A stretch of DNA of 64,000 nt from an uncultured Pseudoflavonifractor sp. (GCA_947651395.1 CANSYW010000005.1:1-64000); one strand, 5' to 3'. Numbered from the stretch's first letter, positions 52,242 through 62,670 are shown. The notes: generated by a model not told the origin, from the letters alone. Program-made: numbers and translations.

Positions 52242-53570
52242 ATGAAATCCAAAAGACTGCTCTCTCTTGCCCTGGCTCTGAGCATGTGTCTGGGACTGGC
52301 CGCCTGCGGCGGCGGCAGCGACCCCACCCCCGCTCCCGCGGAGTCCAAGGCCGCCGAGCCCGCTCCCGTGGAGTCCAAGCCCTCTGAGCCCGCGGTGGCC
52401 CTCTCCCCTGTGGAGGAGGCCATTCAGAAGGCCCAGGGCATGACCCTGGCCGAGCTGGAAGAGGCCGCCAAGGCTGAGCTGGAGGCCAACCCCAATCTGA
52501 CCTTCAACGCCGACTCCCTCACCTCCGGCGTAAAGAAGGCCCTGGCCAAGTTTGAGGAGAAGTATCCCTGGCTGGCCGGCCGTACCGCTTACAACAGCAA
52601 GAAGGGCAGCGAGTATCAGCCCAAGCTCACCGCCGCCCAGAAGGCCGACAGCTACATCGCCGACTTTGTCATGATCCAGGACGCCTCCTTCCTGAAAAAC
52701 GCCATGCTGGACACCGGCTTCCTGCTCAGCTACGTGCCCCAGGGCGCCGATTTCAACATCGCCCCCGGCGATCAGAACCCCCTGGTGGGCGTGACCTTCA
52801 ACAAGGTCTTTATGTATGACAACACCAAGGTGGGCGCCGACCAGCTCAAAAACGTGTGGCAGATGACCGGCGTGGATGGCGCGAGCCTGAAGGGCCTGAG
52901 CAACGTGTCCTACCAGAACCCCCTGGGCGAGGACATCAACATGAACTTCCTCATCATGCTCACCAGCCCCGAGTCCTGCGACCGGCTGACCAAGGCCTAC
53001 AAGAGCTACTTCGGCAAGGACTACAATCCCGCCGACGACGAGGTCACCTATCAGAACATCGGCTACAAGTTCGTGGCTGAGTTCATCAAGAACGTGGGCT
53101 ACTGGCACTCCTCCGACACCAGCGAGGTCAAGGCCATCAACACCTACGCCGACGACGGCCGCATCATCTTCGCGGGCCTGTGCAAGCTCAAGGATTACGA
53201 GTATTACAAGGACGAGTACAAGGATACGCCCCAGTACTACACCAACACCATCTCCGCCGCCGGCTGGAACAACGACGTGGAGGGCTTTGACGGCTTCGTG
53301 TACAACATGTGGACCCTCATCCCCAAGACCGCTCAGCTCCCCTACACCGCCTGCCTGTTCATCAACTACCTGATGTCTGACGAGGGCTTCCACGCCGGCT
53401 GGGGCGGCATCCTGGGCTACTACTCCGGCAACCAGAACATCCCCACCGTGGAGGGCGATCCCGCTCTGTCCGTGTGGAAGGAGCAGTGCGTAGTGGAGGA
53501 CGTGGAGTACATCGACTCCGCCTACGCCAGCACCGTCAAGTTCATCAATATGCAGCTGGCCGGCAAGTAA
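52242..53570 (+). CDS. ABC transporter substrate-binding lipoprotein (iron/sugar-phosphate type)
   Basis: A 442-residue lipoprotein: signal KSKRLLSLALAL with lipobox LAAC, then a low-complexity Pro/Ala/Glu spacer (residues 25-55), then a binding domain. It resembles binding proteins that go with fused FbpB-like permeases. Such systems import ferric iron, phosphonates or sugar phosphates (Afu type). The DeoR regulator and aldolase around it favour a phosphorylated or sugar-like ligand. The start at 52242 follows AAAGGAAG. Ligand residues cannot be read by eye. Confidence 0.8.
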   Translation: MKSKRLLSLALALSMCLGLAACGGGSDPTPAPAESKAAEPAPVESKPSEPAVALSPVEEAIQKAQGMTLAELEEAAKAELEANPNLTFNADSLTSGVKKALAKFEEKYPWLAGRTAYNSKKGSEYQPKLTAAQKADSYIADFVMIQDASFLKNAMLDTGFLLSYVPQGADFNIAPGDQNPLVGVTFNKVFMYDNTKVGADQLKNVWQMTGVDGASLKGLSNVSYQNPLGEDINMNFLIMLTSPESCDRLTKAYKSYFGKDYNPADDEVTYQNIGYKFVAEFIKNVGYWHSSDTSEVKAINTYADDGRIIFAGLCKLKDYEYYKDEYKDTPQYYTNTISAAGWNNDVEGFDGFVYNMWTLIPKTAQLPYTACLFINYLMSDEGFHAGWGGILGYYSGNQNIPTVEGDPALSVWKEQCVVEDVEYIDSAYASTVKFINMQLAGK

Positions 53571-53621
53571 GCAAGGTTTGACGTCCCATTCTGACCAAGC
53601 GCGCTTCCAGCACACCTGACC

Positions 53622-53654
53622 ATAACGGGGGAGGGCCGCGCCCTCCCCCGTTAT
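53622..53654 (+). promoter_or_regulatory. Stable hairpin between binding protein and permease genes
   Basis: A perfect 15-bp stem (53622-53636 with 53640-53654) and a CGC loop but no T run. Such hairpins often protect the upstream mRNA so that the binding protein is made in excess. Confidence 0.65.
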
Positions 53655-53674
53655 CCTGATACAGAGGTGGTCAT

Positions 53675-55513
53675 ATGAGTCAACTGAACAAAAAAAGAAC
53701 CGCCAACAACGTCAAGTCCTATCTCTCCAAGCCGGCCAACCTGATCACCATCCTCTTTCTGGTGATCCTGATCCTCACGGTGGTCATCCCCCTGTTCACC
53801 CTGCTGATCGGCTCATTCAAGGTCAACGGCAACCAGGAGGCCATCTACATCATGCAGGAGGGCGTGGAGGACGGCAGCTTTACCTTCCACCACTGGACGG
53901 AGCTTCTCACCAGCAAGGAGTTTGACTACGCCTCCATCAAGTTCTGGACCCCCCTGGCCCAGTCGGCTCTGATGGCGCTGCTGGCCTGTGTGGTGGCGGT
54001 GGGCTTCGGCGGCGTGGTGGCCTGGTTCATCACCCGCTCCGATCTGCCGGGAAAGAAGTTCATCTCCACCGTCTTCGTCTTCCCCTACATCATGCCCAGC
54101 TGGTCCATGGCCATGTTCTGGGAAAACTTTTTCAAAAACACCTCCATCAACGCCGGAATGGGGATCCTCCAGAGCGTCACCGGCATCTGTGTGCCCGAGT
54201 CCATGGTCTACGGCCTGGTGCCCTGCGCCATGAGTCTGGGCCTTCACTACGCCCCCTTCGCCTACATCCTCATCGGCGGCATCCTGCGCAACATGGACGC
54301 CAACCTGGAGGAGGCGGCCACCGTTTTGAAGGCCAGCCGGGCCAAGATCCTGCGCAAGGTTACCCTGCCCATCGTCTTCCCCGCCCTGGTGTCCACGGTG
54401 CTTCTGGTGTTCTCCAGCAGCATCAGCAGCTTCACGGTGCCCTTCTTCCTCAATAAGAGCAGCATCAACAGCGGCAACAACTTCATCTCCATCTCGGTGC
54501 AGATGCGAAGCCTGATCAACACCGGCTTTACCAAGGGCCAGGGCTATGTCATCGCCATCGTGCTGATGATCTTCTCCATCGCCATCCTCACCCTGAACAA
54601 CTGGTTTACCGGGAAGAGAAAGTCCTTCACCACCGTCACGGGAAAGTCCGGCCAGGTCTCCCTGGTCAAGCTGGGCAAGGCCCGCAAACCCATCGCCATA
54701 ATCCTGCTCATCATCACCGCCTTCTTCGCCATCGTGCCCCTGGTGTCCTTCGCCATGGAGAGCCTGCTGGAGGTGCCGGGAGACTGGTCCACCTTCACCC
54801 TGCGCTACTGGATCTCCACAGAGCCCTTCGAGGGCAGCAACAAGGGCGACACCATCGGCATCCTGATGAGCAAGACCATGTGGCAGGCCATGGGTCGAAG
54901 CCTTCTGCTGGCCGCCCTGGTATCGGTCTTCGCGGGCACCTTCGGCCTTCTCATCGGCTACGCCGTGGCCTCCAAGCGGGGCAGCAAGCTGGCCACGCTG
55001 GTGTCCAACATGGCCTTCCTGCCCTATCTGATCCCCTCCATGAGCTTTGGCGCGGTATATCTGGCCCTCTCCTACACCAAGGGCTTCACCTGGCTGGACG
55101 GCTCGTTCTTCCTGCTGTTTATGGTGGGCACCATCAAGTTTATGCCCTTTGCCTCCCGGACGGGCACCAGCGCCATGATGCAGCTGTCCGGCGAGATCGA
55201 AGAGGCGGCCATCATCATGGGCGTGCCCTGGCGCAGGCGGATGACCAAGGTGCTCTTCCCCATCCAGAAATCCAGCTTCATCAGCGGCTATCTGCTGCCC
55301 TTCATCTCCTGTATGCGTGAGATGTCCCTGTTTGTGCTGCTGGCCGCCAGCTACACCACCCTGGTCACCACGCTGCTCCAGGAGTACAGCCGCACCGGCC
55401 TGACCCAGGCCAGCAACGCCATCAATCTGCTCATCATCGTCGTGGTGCTGATCATTCAGTTCGTGGTCAACAAGCTCACCGGCGCCAGCATCGACAAGGG
55501 CGTAGGAGGTTAA
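53675..55513 (+). CDS. ABC transporter permease, two domains fused (FbpB/AfuB type)
   Basis: A 612-residue membrane protein with about 12 transmembrane helices in two homologous halves. Each half has its own EAA loop for the ATPase: EEAATVLKASRAKILRKV near residue 210, and EEAAIIMGVPWRRRMTKV near residue 510. The halves correspond to the two separate permeases of other importers. Spacing to the ATPase gene is 5 bases. Confidence 0.9.
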   Translation: MSQLNKKRTANNVKSYLSKPANLITILFLVILILTVVIPLFTLLIGSFKVNGNQEAIYIMQEGVEDGSFTFHHWTELLTSKEFDYASIKFWTPLAQSALMALLACVVAVGFGGVVAWFITRSDLPGKKFISTVFVFPYIMPSWSMAMFWENFFKNTSINAGMGILQSVTGICVPESMVYGLVPCAMSLGLHYAPFAYILIGGILRNMDANLEEAATVLKASRAKILRKVTLPIVFPALVSTVLLVFSSSISSFTVPFFLNKSSINSGNNFISISVQMRSLINTGFTKGQGYVIAIVLMIFSIAILTLNNWFTGKRKSFTTVTGKSGQVSLVKLGKARKPIAIILLIITAFFAIVPLVSFAMESLLEVPGDWSTFTLRYWISTEPFEGSNKGDTIGILMSKTMWQAMGRSLLLAALVSVFAGTFGLLIGYAVASKRGSKLATLVSNMAFLPYLIPSMSFGAVYLALSYTKGFTWLDGSFFLLFMVGTIKFMPFASRTGTSAMMQLSGEIEEAAIIMGVPWRRRMTKVLFPIQKSSFISGYLLPFISCMREMSLFVLLAASYTTLVTTLLQEYSRTGLTQASNAINLLIIVVVLIIQFVVNKLTGASIDKGVGG

Positions 55514-55518
55514 GTAAA

Positions 55519-56637
55519 ATGCCGAAAATCATATTGGAAAACGTCACCAAACGGTTTGACAAATTCGTGGCCGTGGACAATCTGAACATGGTCATTGAAG
55601 ATCGGGAGTTCATCACTCTGCTGGGCCCCTCGGGCTGCGGCAAAACCACCACCCTGCGTATGATCGCCGGGCTGGAGACCCCCACCGAGGGCCGCATCAC
55701 CATCGGCGACCAGGTGGTCTTTGACGCCAACGAGGGCATCAACATCTCCCCCTCCAAGCGGGACATCGGATTCCTCTTCCAGAACTACGCCCTGTGGCCC
55801 CACATGACGGTCTATCAGAACATCGCCTTCGGCCTGGAGAACCTGAAGTGGAGCAAGGAGGCCATCCGGGATCGGGTGGCGGAGATGCTGGCTCTTTTGA
55901 AGATCGAGCAGTTTGAAAAGCGCTATCCCAGCGAGCTCTCCGGCGGCCAGCAGCAGCGGGTGGCCATCGCCCGCACCCTGGCCCCCAACCCCAAGGTCCT
56001 GTTTATGGACGAGCCTCTCTCCAATCTGGACGCCAAGCTCCGCCTGGAGATGCGCACCGAGCTCAAGCGGCTCCACACCGACAATGACTCCACCTTTGTC
56101 TACGTCACCCACGACCAGCTGGAGGCCATGACCCTGGCCACCCGCATCTGTCTGATGAAGGTGGGCGTACTCCAGCAGTACGCCCCGCCCCTGGAGGTCT
56201 ACAACAACCCGGCCAACCTCTTTGTGGCCGACTTCGTGGGCAGCCCCACCATGAACTTTATTGAGGGCGTCATCGACCAGACGGAGGGGGAGGACGTGCG
56301 CATTTCCGCCGGCTCTCTCAAGCTGCGCTACCATCCGGTGAGCAAGTCGGGCAGCCTGACCCCGGGCCAGAAGGTGGTGCTGGGCGTCCGGCCCGAGTTC
56401 ATCAAGATCGAGGAGACCGGCGCCCTGAAAGGCAAGGTCTACTCCACCCTGCCCTCCGGCATGGAGACCATCGTCAAGGTGGAGCTGGGCGACATCATGC
56501 TCACCTCGGTGATCTTCGGCGGCGTGGACTTTGAGGTCAACACCCCCGTGGCTATGAACATCACCACCGAACACATCGCCCTCTTTGACGCCGAGAGCAG
56601 AGATCAGGTTGCCATGGGCGCTCTGGAACACGTATGA
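55519..56637 (+). CDS. ABC transporter ATP-binding protein
   Basis: A 372-residue ATPase of the CUT1/FbpC/PotA branch: Walker [23 protein letters not shown], signature [15 protein letters not shown], Walker [22 protein letters not shown], then a TOBE domain of about 130 residues. It is the third gene of the DeoR-controlled operon. Confidence 0.92.
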   Translation: MPKIILENVTKRFDKFVAVDNLNMVIEDREFITLLGPSGCGKTTTLRMIAGLETPTEGRITIGDQVVFDANEGINISPSKRDIGFLFQNYALWPHMTVYQNIAFGLENLKWSKEAIRDRVAEMLALLKIEQFEKRYPSELSGGQQQRVAIARTLAPNPKVLFMDEPLSNLDAKLRLEMRTELKRLHTDNDSTFVYVTHDQLEAMTLATRICLMKVGVLQQYAPPLEVYNNPANLFVADFVGSPTMNFIEGVIDQTEGEDVRISAGSLKLRYHPVSKSGSLTPGQKVVLGVRPEFIKIEETGALKGKVYSTLPSGMETIVKVELGDIMLTSVIFGGVDFEVNTPVAMNITTEHIALFDAESRDQVAMGALEHV

Positions 56638-56693
56638 GCCTTTCCGCCCCTGGTTTTTCCGGTTGAAATTTCGCGAAAAGGAGAAAATGTATT

Positions 56694-57551
56694 ATGCCAC
56701 TTGTTACCCTAAAGTCCGTTCTGGCGGACGCCCAACAGGGAGGCTATGGCGTAGGCGCCTTCAACTTCAATGGCATCGAGGACGCCAGAGGCATTCTGGA
56801 CGCCGCGACGGAAAAGCGCTCCCCTGTCATTTTGATGACCAGCGTCAGCGCCGTGGCCTACATGGGCGGCCCCCGGGCCGTGGTGGGGCTGATCCGCGGC
56901 CTGAGCGATCATCTGGAGATCCCTGTGGTCCTCCACCTGGATCACGCCGAGGATCCCCGGTTCATCGCCCAGTGTGTGGACAGCGGCTACACCTCCGTGA
57001 TGATCGACGCCTCCAAGCTCTCCTATGAGGAGAATATCGCCGTGACCCGGGAGGTGGTCTCCTATGCCCGCCGTCTGGGCGTCTCCGTGGAGGCCGAACT
57101 GGGCCGCCTGGGCGGCCGGGAGGAGCAGGTCAACGTCTCCGCCCGGGAAGCCGCCATGACCGATCCCGCCGACGTCCCCGACTTTGTGGCCCGCACCGGC
57201 ATCGACGCCCTGGCCGTGGCCATCGGCACCGCCCATGGCTTCTATAAGGAAGAGCCCAAGCTGGACTTTGACCGGCTGACCAGGATCCGCTCCCTCACCG
57301 ACGTCCCCCTGGTCCTTCACGGCGGCACCGGAGTCCCCGAGCCCGACTTTATCCGCTCCATCCAATGCGGCATGGCCAAGATCAACGTGGGCACCGAGCT
57401 GAAATACTGCTGCAGCCAGACCGTACGTGAAAACGTGGCGGGCAAACCTACGGAGATCGATATCCGCAAGCTGGTGGGCGACGCCCGAACCAATTGTCGG
57501 GACATCGTCCTCCATAAAATCGACCTCTTCGGCAGCGGAGGGAAGCTCTGA
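56694..57551 (+). CDS. Class II fructose/tagatose-bisphosphate aldolase family protein
   Basis: A 285-residue zinc-dependent aldolase. HLDHAED (about 82-88) has the catalytic Asp and zinc His, and SVEAELG, GTAHGFY and LHGGTG complete the metal and phosphate sites. Length and sequence are closer to GatY/KbaY and related ketose-bisphosphate aldolases than to the main glycolytic enzyme. It is the last gene of the ABC operon, so it probably splits a phosphorylated product of the imported compound. Neither a kinase nor an isomerase accompanies it, which is odd if the import is of a free sugar. Confidence 0.88.
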   Translation: MPLVTLKSVLADAQQGGYGVGAFNFNGIEDARGILDAATEKRSPVILMTSVSAVAYMGGPRAVVGLIRGLSDHLEIPVVLHLDHAEDPRFIAQCVDSGYTSVMIDASKLSYEENIAVTREVVSYARRLGVSVEAELGRLGGREEQVNVSAREAAMTDPADVPDFVARTGIDALAVAIGTAHGFYKEEPKLDFDRLTRIRSLTDVPLVLHGGTGVPEPDFIRSIQCGMAKINVGTELKYCCSQTVRENVAGKPTEIDIRKLVGDARTNCRDIVLHKIDLFGSGGKL

Positions 57552-57572
57552 GCCCTTCCCCCGCCCTCCTCA

Positions 57573-57610
57573 CGGCGGCCTCCCGGTTGGGAGGCCGCCG
57601 ATCTTTTTTT
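57573..57610 (+). terminator. Terminator after the aldolase gene
   Basis: A perfect 12-bp stem (57573-57584 with 57589-57600), GGTT loop, then T7. Confidence 0.9.
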
Positions 57611-57662
57611 CAATCTTTTTTCCGGAAAGCTATGAAGAATTATAAAAAGGTACAAAATGTGC

Positions 57663-57692
57663 TTGAATCCCTTTGACCCTTTGTGATATAAT
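57663..57692 (+). promoter_or_regulatory. Promoter of the V-type ATPase operon
   Basis: TTGAAT (57663-57668) and TATAAT (57687-57692) have an 18-base spacer. Confidence 0.65.
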
Positions 57693-57743
57693 AAACAATA
57701 ACAATACTAACCAGTTTAAATTTCAGGAAAAGGCGGTGAGAGG

Positions 57744-58058
57744 ATGTCGATAGACGCCATCAAGCAGGTGACCGACCGGGAGGCCCAGGCCAAGGAGCGT
57801 CTGGCCCAGGCCCAGACTCAGGCCCAGGCCATGGTGGAACAGGCCCGAAAGGAGGGCGAGGCCGCCCTGAGCGCGGCCCGGACGGAAGCCCAGGCCCAGG
57901 CCAGGGCCCTCCTGACCCAGGCCGAGCAGGCCGGTCAGGCCCAGACCCAAAAGACCCTGGCCGAATATGAGGCCGACTGCGCGGCTTTGAAGGAGCGCTC
58001 CCAGGCAAAGCTGGAGGAGGCCGCCGTGCGGATCGTGGGAAAGGTCGTGAGAGACTGA
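57744..58058 (+). CDS. V-type ATPase peripheral-stalk coiled-coil subunit (G/H)
   Basis: A 104-residue protein that is almost entirely charged, Ala/Gln-rich helix (AQAQTQAQAMVEQARKEGEAA), as expected for the stalk partner of subunit E. It ends in AAVRIVGKVVRD, like the E/G-type stalk ends. It opens the operon, and ntpI starts 2 bases after its stop. Subunit naming differs between species (NtpF in Enterococcus, AhaH in archaea). Confidence 0.82.
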   Translation: MSIDAIKQVTDREAQAKERLAQAQTQAQAMVEQARKEGEAALSAARTEAQAQARALLTQAEQAGQAQTQKTLAEYEADCAALKERSQAKLEEAAVRIVGKVVRD

Positions 58059-58059
58059 T

Positions 58060-60003
58060 ATGTCCATTGTAACCATGAAGCGGCTGCGGCTCATCGCCCT
58101 CCGGTCCGACCGGGACGCCCTGTTTCAGGGGCTCCAGGAATTGGGCTGTGTACAGGTGGATGAGCCCGCGCCGCCGGGGGACGACCCGGTCTGGACCGCC
58201 CTGAAACGTCCCTCCGGGAAGGAGCTGGGCGCCGCCCGGGAACAGGCGGCCCTTTGCACCCAGGCCCTGGGCGTGCTCAGGCGGTATGGGGACAAGGGCG
58301 GCGGCGGTCTGAGCCCCCGGCCCACCATTCCCCAGGCCGACTTCTACGACCCTGTGGCCCGGAAGGGAGCGGAGTCTCTGGTCCAGGCGGTCTGCTCCGC
58401 CCAGGCCCAGCTCACCTCCCTTTCCGCGGAGAAGGCCAAGCTTCTGAGCCAGCGGGAGTCGCTGAAGCCCTGGATGGAGCTGGAGATCCCTCTGGACACC
58501 CCCTCCACCGACACCACCACCGTCCTGTTCGGCTCCTTCCCCCTCTCCGTCGATCTCTCTCAGGTCATGGGAGAGCTGGGGCAGGCCGGAGAGCTGTGCG
58601 CCTATACTCCGGCGGGCCGGGACTCCAGTCTCCAATACCTCTTTTTCCTCTGCCACAAAAGCGTGGAGGAGACGGTCTCTCCCATCCTGCAGCACTGCGG
58701 TTTTTCCCGGCTCACCCTCTCGGGGATGCGGGGCACCGCCGCGGAAAACGACGCCCGGCTCGCCCGGGAGCTGGAGGAAAACCGGAAGCAGAGCGAGGCG
58801 CTGGAGCTGCGCCTCACCGGCTACGCCGACCAGGCCGACACCCTGCGGCTCTATCTGGATCAGACAGCCCAGACCGTGGCCCGGGAGGAGTCCAAATGCC
58901 GGGGGGTGGACGCCGGAGAGGTCTTCTATCTGTCCGGCTGGCTTCCCGCCCAACGGGAGGAGGCTCTGGGGACGCTCCTGGAGGGCTTTTCCTGCGCCTG
59001 GGAGACTGAGGAACCCGCCCCGGAGGATTACCCCGACGTACCGGTAAAGCTGAAAAACGGCAAGCTGGTGGCCCCCATGAACATGGTCACCGAGATGTAC
59101 GCCCTGCCGGCCTACGGCTCGGTGGATCCCAATCCCCTGATGGCCCCCTTCTTCATCCTGTTCTACGGAATGATGATGGCGGACATGGGCTACGGACTGG
59201 TGATGATGCTCATCTCCGCCTGGGCCATGAAGCGGCTCCGACCCAAGGGCCCCACCATGCGGTATATGACTCCCCTCATCGGCCTTTGCGGTGTGAGCAC
59301 CTTTATCTGGGGCGCGCTCACCGGCGGCTTCTTCGGGGATCTCATCCCCCAGCTGCTGAAGATCCTGGATCCCCAGAGCACCTTTGCCCTGCCCGCCCTG
59401 TTCTCCCCCCTGGACGATGCGGTGGCGGTGCTGGTGGGCTCTCTGGTGCTGGGTCTGGCCCAGATCTTTGTGGGCATGGGCGTGAGCATGTACAAGCAGA
59501 TCAAGCGGGGTGAGCTCATGGCCGCTCTGTGCAATGAAGGGGCCTGGTATCTGGTCTTTGTCCTGGCGGGGATCGCCGCTGTGGGCGTCATCCCGGTAAA
59601 GGCCGCCCTCCTTGCCATCCTGGCGCTGCTCATCCTCACCCAGGGCTACGGCAAGAAGGGGATCCTGGGCAAGCTTATGGGCATCGGGGGTTCTCTGTAC
59701 AACAACATCACCGGCTATTTCAGCGACATCATGTCCTACTCCCGGCTCATGGCCCTGATGCTGGCCGGGGCGGTGGTGGCTCAGGTATTCAATCAGCTGG
59801 GCGCCATGACAGGAAATGTGATCGCCTTCTTCATTATCGCCATGATCGGCAACGGCATCAACTTCGCCCTGAATATCCTGGGCTGCTATGTCCACGATAT
59901 GCGCCTTCAGTGTCTGGAGTTTTTCAACCGGTTCTACGAGGACGGGGGCAAGCCCTTCCGGCCTCTTGATGTGACTACCCAGTACGTTGATATCGTCAAT
60001 TAA
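58060..60003 (+). CDS. ntpI: V-type ATPase subunit I (membrane stator, subunit a)
   Basis: A 647-residue protein. The first 320 residues form a cytoplasmic stalk-binding arm. The rest has about seven or eight transmembrane helices (from FILFYGMMMADMGYGLVMML). The conserved Arg in the last third (SYSRLMALMLAGAVVA) is the residue that faces the rotor ion site. It forms the ion half-channels with the K ring. Confidence 0.92.
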   Translation: MSIVTMKRLRLIALRSDRDALFQGLQELGCVQVDEPAPPGDDPVWTALKRPSGKELGAAREQAALCTQALGVLRRYGDKGGGGLSPRPTIPQADFYDPVARKGAESLVQAVCSAQAQLTSLSAEKAKLLSQRESLKPWMELEIPLDTPSTDTTTVLFGSFPLSVDLSQVMGELGQAGELCAYTPAGRDSSLQYLFFLCHKSVEETVSPILQHCGFSRLTLSGMRGTAAENDARLARELEENRKQSEALELRLTGYADQADTLRLYLDQTAQTVAREESKCRGVDAGEVFYLSGWLPAQREEALGTLLEGFSCAWETEEPAPEDYPDVPVKLKNGKLVAPMNMVTEMYALPAYGSVDPNPLMAPFFILFYGMMMADMGYGLVMMLISAWAMKRLRPKGPTMRYMTPLIGLCGVSTFIWGALTGGFFGDLIPQLLKILDPQSTFALPALFSPLDDAVAVLVGSLVLGLAQIFVGMGVSMYKQIKRGELMAALCNEGAWYLVFVLAGIAAVGVIPVKAALLAILALLILTQGYGKKGILGKLMGIGGSLYNNITGYFSDIMSYSRLMALMLAGAVVAQVFNQLGAMTGNVIAFFIIAMIGNGINFALNILGCYVHDMRLQCLEFFNRFYEDGGKPFRPLDVTTQYVDIVN

Positions 60004-60017
60004 TAAGGAGGAACTAG

Positions 60018-60569
<552 letters not shown>

Positions 60570-60590
60570 TCCCACGGAAGGGGATTCGAT

Positions 60591-61283
60591 ATGAACGGAT
60601 TGGATAAGATCATTGAGCGCATTGACCACGACGCCCAGGCGGAGATCGACGCCGTCATCGCCCAAGCCAGGGGCGACGCCGCGGCTATCCGGGCCGATTA
60701 TCAGACCCAGGCCGAGACCCTGACCCGGACCATTCTGGACAGGGGCCGTCAGGAGGCCGGGGAGCGGGAACGCCGGCTGGAAAGCCTGGCCTCTCTGGAG
60801 GGACGCAAGCGCATCCTCGCCGCCAAACAGGAGATGCTGGAAAAGGCCTTTGATCTGGCGCTGGAAAAGCTCCTCTCCCTCCCCCAGGAGGCGTATGTGG
60901 AGCTGCTCAGCGACCTGTGTGCCCAGGCCGCCCTCACCGGCCGTGAGGAGGTCATTTTTTCCGAAAAGGACAGGGACAAACTGGGCAAGAAGGTGGTGGC
61001 CAGGGCCAATGAAAAGCTGGCCCAGGCCGTGGCCCCCAAGCTGCCCGACGAGGTCACCTCCTCCACCGCGGGGGCCATCCTGAACAAGGTGGTCACCGCC
61101 GGAAGCGCCCTCCTGGCGGGCACCGGAATGCTCACCGTGGCCCAGGAGACCCGGCCCATTCAGGGCGGCGTCATCCTGGTGGGGGACGGCGTGGAGGTCA
61201 ACTGTGCCTTTGACACTCTGGTGCGCCTGGCCCGGCCCCAGCTGGAACGGGAAGTGGCCGCCATCCTCTTTGAAGCGCCCTGA
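60591..61283 (+). CDS. ntpE: V-type ATPase subunit E
   Basis: A 230-residue peripheral-stalk subunit. The first 95 residues are a long charged helix (DAQAEIDAVIAQARGDAAAI). The C-terminal half is a mixed alpha/beta head (GGVILVGDGVEVNCAFDTLV) that holds the catalytic head. It lies between ntpK and ntpC in the standard order. Confidence 0.9.
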   Translation: MNGLDKIIERIDHDAQAEIDAVIAQARGDAAAIRADYQTQAETLTRTILDRGRQEAGERERRLESLASLEGRKRILAAKQEMLEKAFDLALEKLLSLPQEAYVELLSDLCAQAALTGREEVIFSEKDRDKLGKKVVARANEKLAQAVAPKLPDEVTSSTAGAILNKVVTAGSALLAGTGMLTVAQETRPIQGGVILVGDGVEVNCAFDTLVRLARPQLEREVAAILFEAP

Positions 61284-61310
61284 CCGGGCCGGAGGGGAAA
61301 GGAGAACGCT

Positions 61311-62300
61311 TTGAAAGATACCGATTATCTCTCCATCTCCGCCCGGATCCGGGCCATGGAGAACCGTCTGCTCACCCGGGAGCGCCGGGAGCGGATGCTG
61401 GAGGCCCACACCGACGCCGAGTGCGCCAAGGTCATCACCGAGTGCGGCTATGCCGAGCCGGAGGATCTCTCCGCCGGCGCCGTCAACGCCGTTTTGTCCA
61501 GGGCCCGGCAGGAGCTGTTCCGGGATCTGAAGGGCGCCGTGCCCCAACAGGCCCTGGTGGAGGTCTTCCAGATCAAGTATGATTATCACAACGCCAAAGC
61601 CCTTTTGAAGGCAGAGGCCCTGGGGGAGGACGCCTCCCGGCTGCTTATGGAGGGAGGCCGTTATGAGCCCAAGGCTCTGGCGGAGGACTTTCACCGGGGG
61701 GATCTGTCCGACCTGGGGGAGATCTTTCGCAAGGCGGTGGAGGAGGCGCAGGCTCTTCTGGGGGATCGCCGTGATCCTCAGCGCTCCGACCTCATTCTGG
61801 ACGCCGCCTGCTACGCCGAGATGGCCCAGGCCGCCCGGGAGAGCAAGAGCCCCTTTCTTCAGGGCTATGTGCGCCTGAGTGTGGACGCGGTGAATCTCCG
61901 CTCCGCCGTACGCTGTGCCCGGATGGGCTCCGGGGCCGGACTGCTGAGCGAGTGTCTGCTCCCCGGCGGAAACGTATCCCCCGCCGCCATTGCCGCCGCC
62001 AGGGCCGGCGAGCTGGCCAAACCCTTTGCCGCCTCCCCTCTGGAGCAGGCCGCCCAGCTGGGCGCCGCCCTCTCCGCCCCCGGGAGCGGCAGCCTCACCG
62101 CTTTTGAACGCGCCTGCGACGACGGTCTCACCGCCTATCTCTCCCAGGCCAAACGGATCCCCTTCGGCGAGCAGCCGGTGGTGGGCTATCTGTGCGCCAG
62201 GGAGGCGGAGGCCACCGCCATCCGCACCATCTTCTCCGGCCGCCAGGCCGGTCTGAGCGCTGAGGAGATCCGAGAAAGGCTGCGTGAGAGCTATGTCTGA
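61311..62300 (+). CDS. ntpC: V-type ATPase subunit C (central stalk, subunit d)
   Basis: A 329-residue, mostly helical funnel-shaped protein that joins the rotor ring to the central shaft. DYLSISARIRAMENRLLT at the start and FEIFQIKYDYHN-like VFQIKYDYHNAKALLKAEALG are typical. It uses a TTG start after aaaggag. Its last 8 bases overlap ntpF, showing tight coupling. Confidence 0.9.
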   Translation: MKDTDYLSISARIRAMENRLLTRERRERMLEAHTDAECAKVITECGYAEPEDLSAGAVNAVLSRARQELFRDLKGAVPQQALVEVFQIKYDYHNAKALLKAEALGEDASRLLMEGGRYEPKALAEDFHRGDLSDLGEIFRKAVEEAQALLGDRRDPQRSDLILDAACYAEMAQAARESKSPFLQGYVRLSVDAVNLRSAVRCARMGSGAGLLSECLLPGGNVSPAAIAAARAGELAKPFAASPLEQAAQLGAALSAPGSGSLTAFERACDDGLTAYLSQAKRIPFGEQPVVGYLCAREAEATAIRTIFSGRQAGLSAEEIRERLRESYV

Positions 62301-62607
62301 ATATAAGATCGCCGCCCTGGGCGACAGGGACAGCGTATTGGGCTTCCGCACCCTGGGGCTGGACGTGTTCCCCGCCGAAGACCTGGAGGAGGCCAGAACC
62401 ACCCTGCGCCGTCTGGCAAAGGAAAACTACGCCATCATCTATCTCACCGAGGGCTACGCCAAGGACATGGGCCCTGAGATCGCCCGGTATAAGGACGCCC
62501 TCACCCCCGCCGTCATCCTCATCCCCGGCAGGGAGGGCTCCCTGGGCATCGGTATGAACGCCGTGAAGACCGCGGTGGAGCGGGCCGTGGGCGCGGATAT
62601 TCTGTAA
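62293..62607 (+). CDS. ntpF: V-type ATPase subunit F
   Basis: A 104-residue CheY-like protein of the central shaft. AALGDRDSVLGFRTLGLDVF at the start and YAIIYLTEGYA in the middle are the family marks. The ATG at 62293 inside the end of ntpC is chosen over an earlier GTG because it gives the standard N-terminus (MSEYKIAALG). A repeat element follows directly and separates it from ntpA. Confidence 0.9.
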   Translation: MSEYKIAALGDRDSVLGFRTLGLDVFPAEDLEEARTTLRRLAKENYAIIYLTEGYAKDMGPEIARYKDALTPAVILIPGREGSLGIGMNAVKTAVERAVGADIL

Positions 62608-62614
62608 GCGTGGA

Positions 62615-62670
62615 GCAAGGATCTGCGAGGGAGCTTGGACTGGAGCGAAGCCGAGCGACCAGATCCTTGC
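62615..62670 (+). repeat. Intergenic repeat element A, short copy
   Basis: 56 bases with perfect 11-base inverted ends, GCAAGGATCTG (62615-62625) and CAGATCCTTGC (62660-62670). The inner sequence starts with the same 23 bases as the copy at 40694. It lies inside the V-ATPase operon between ntpF and ntpA. Confidence 0.85.
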
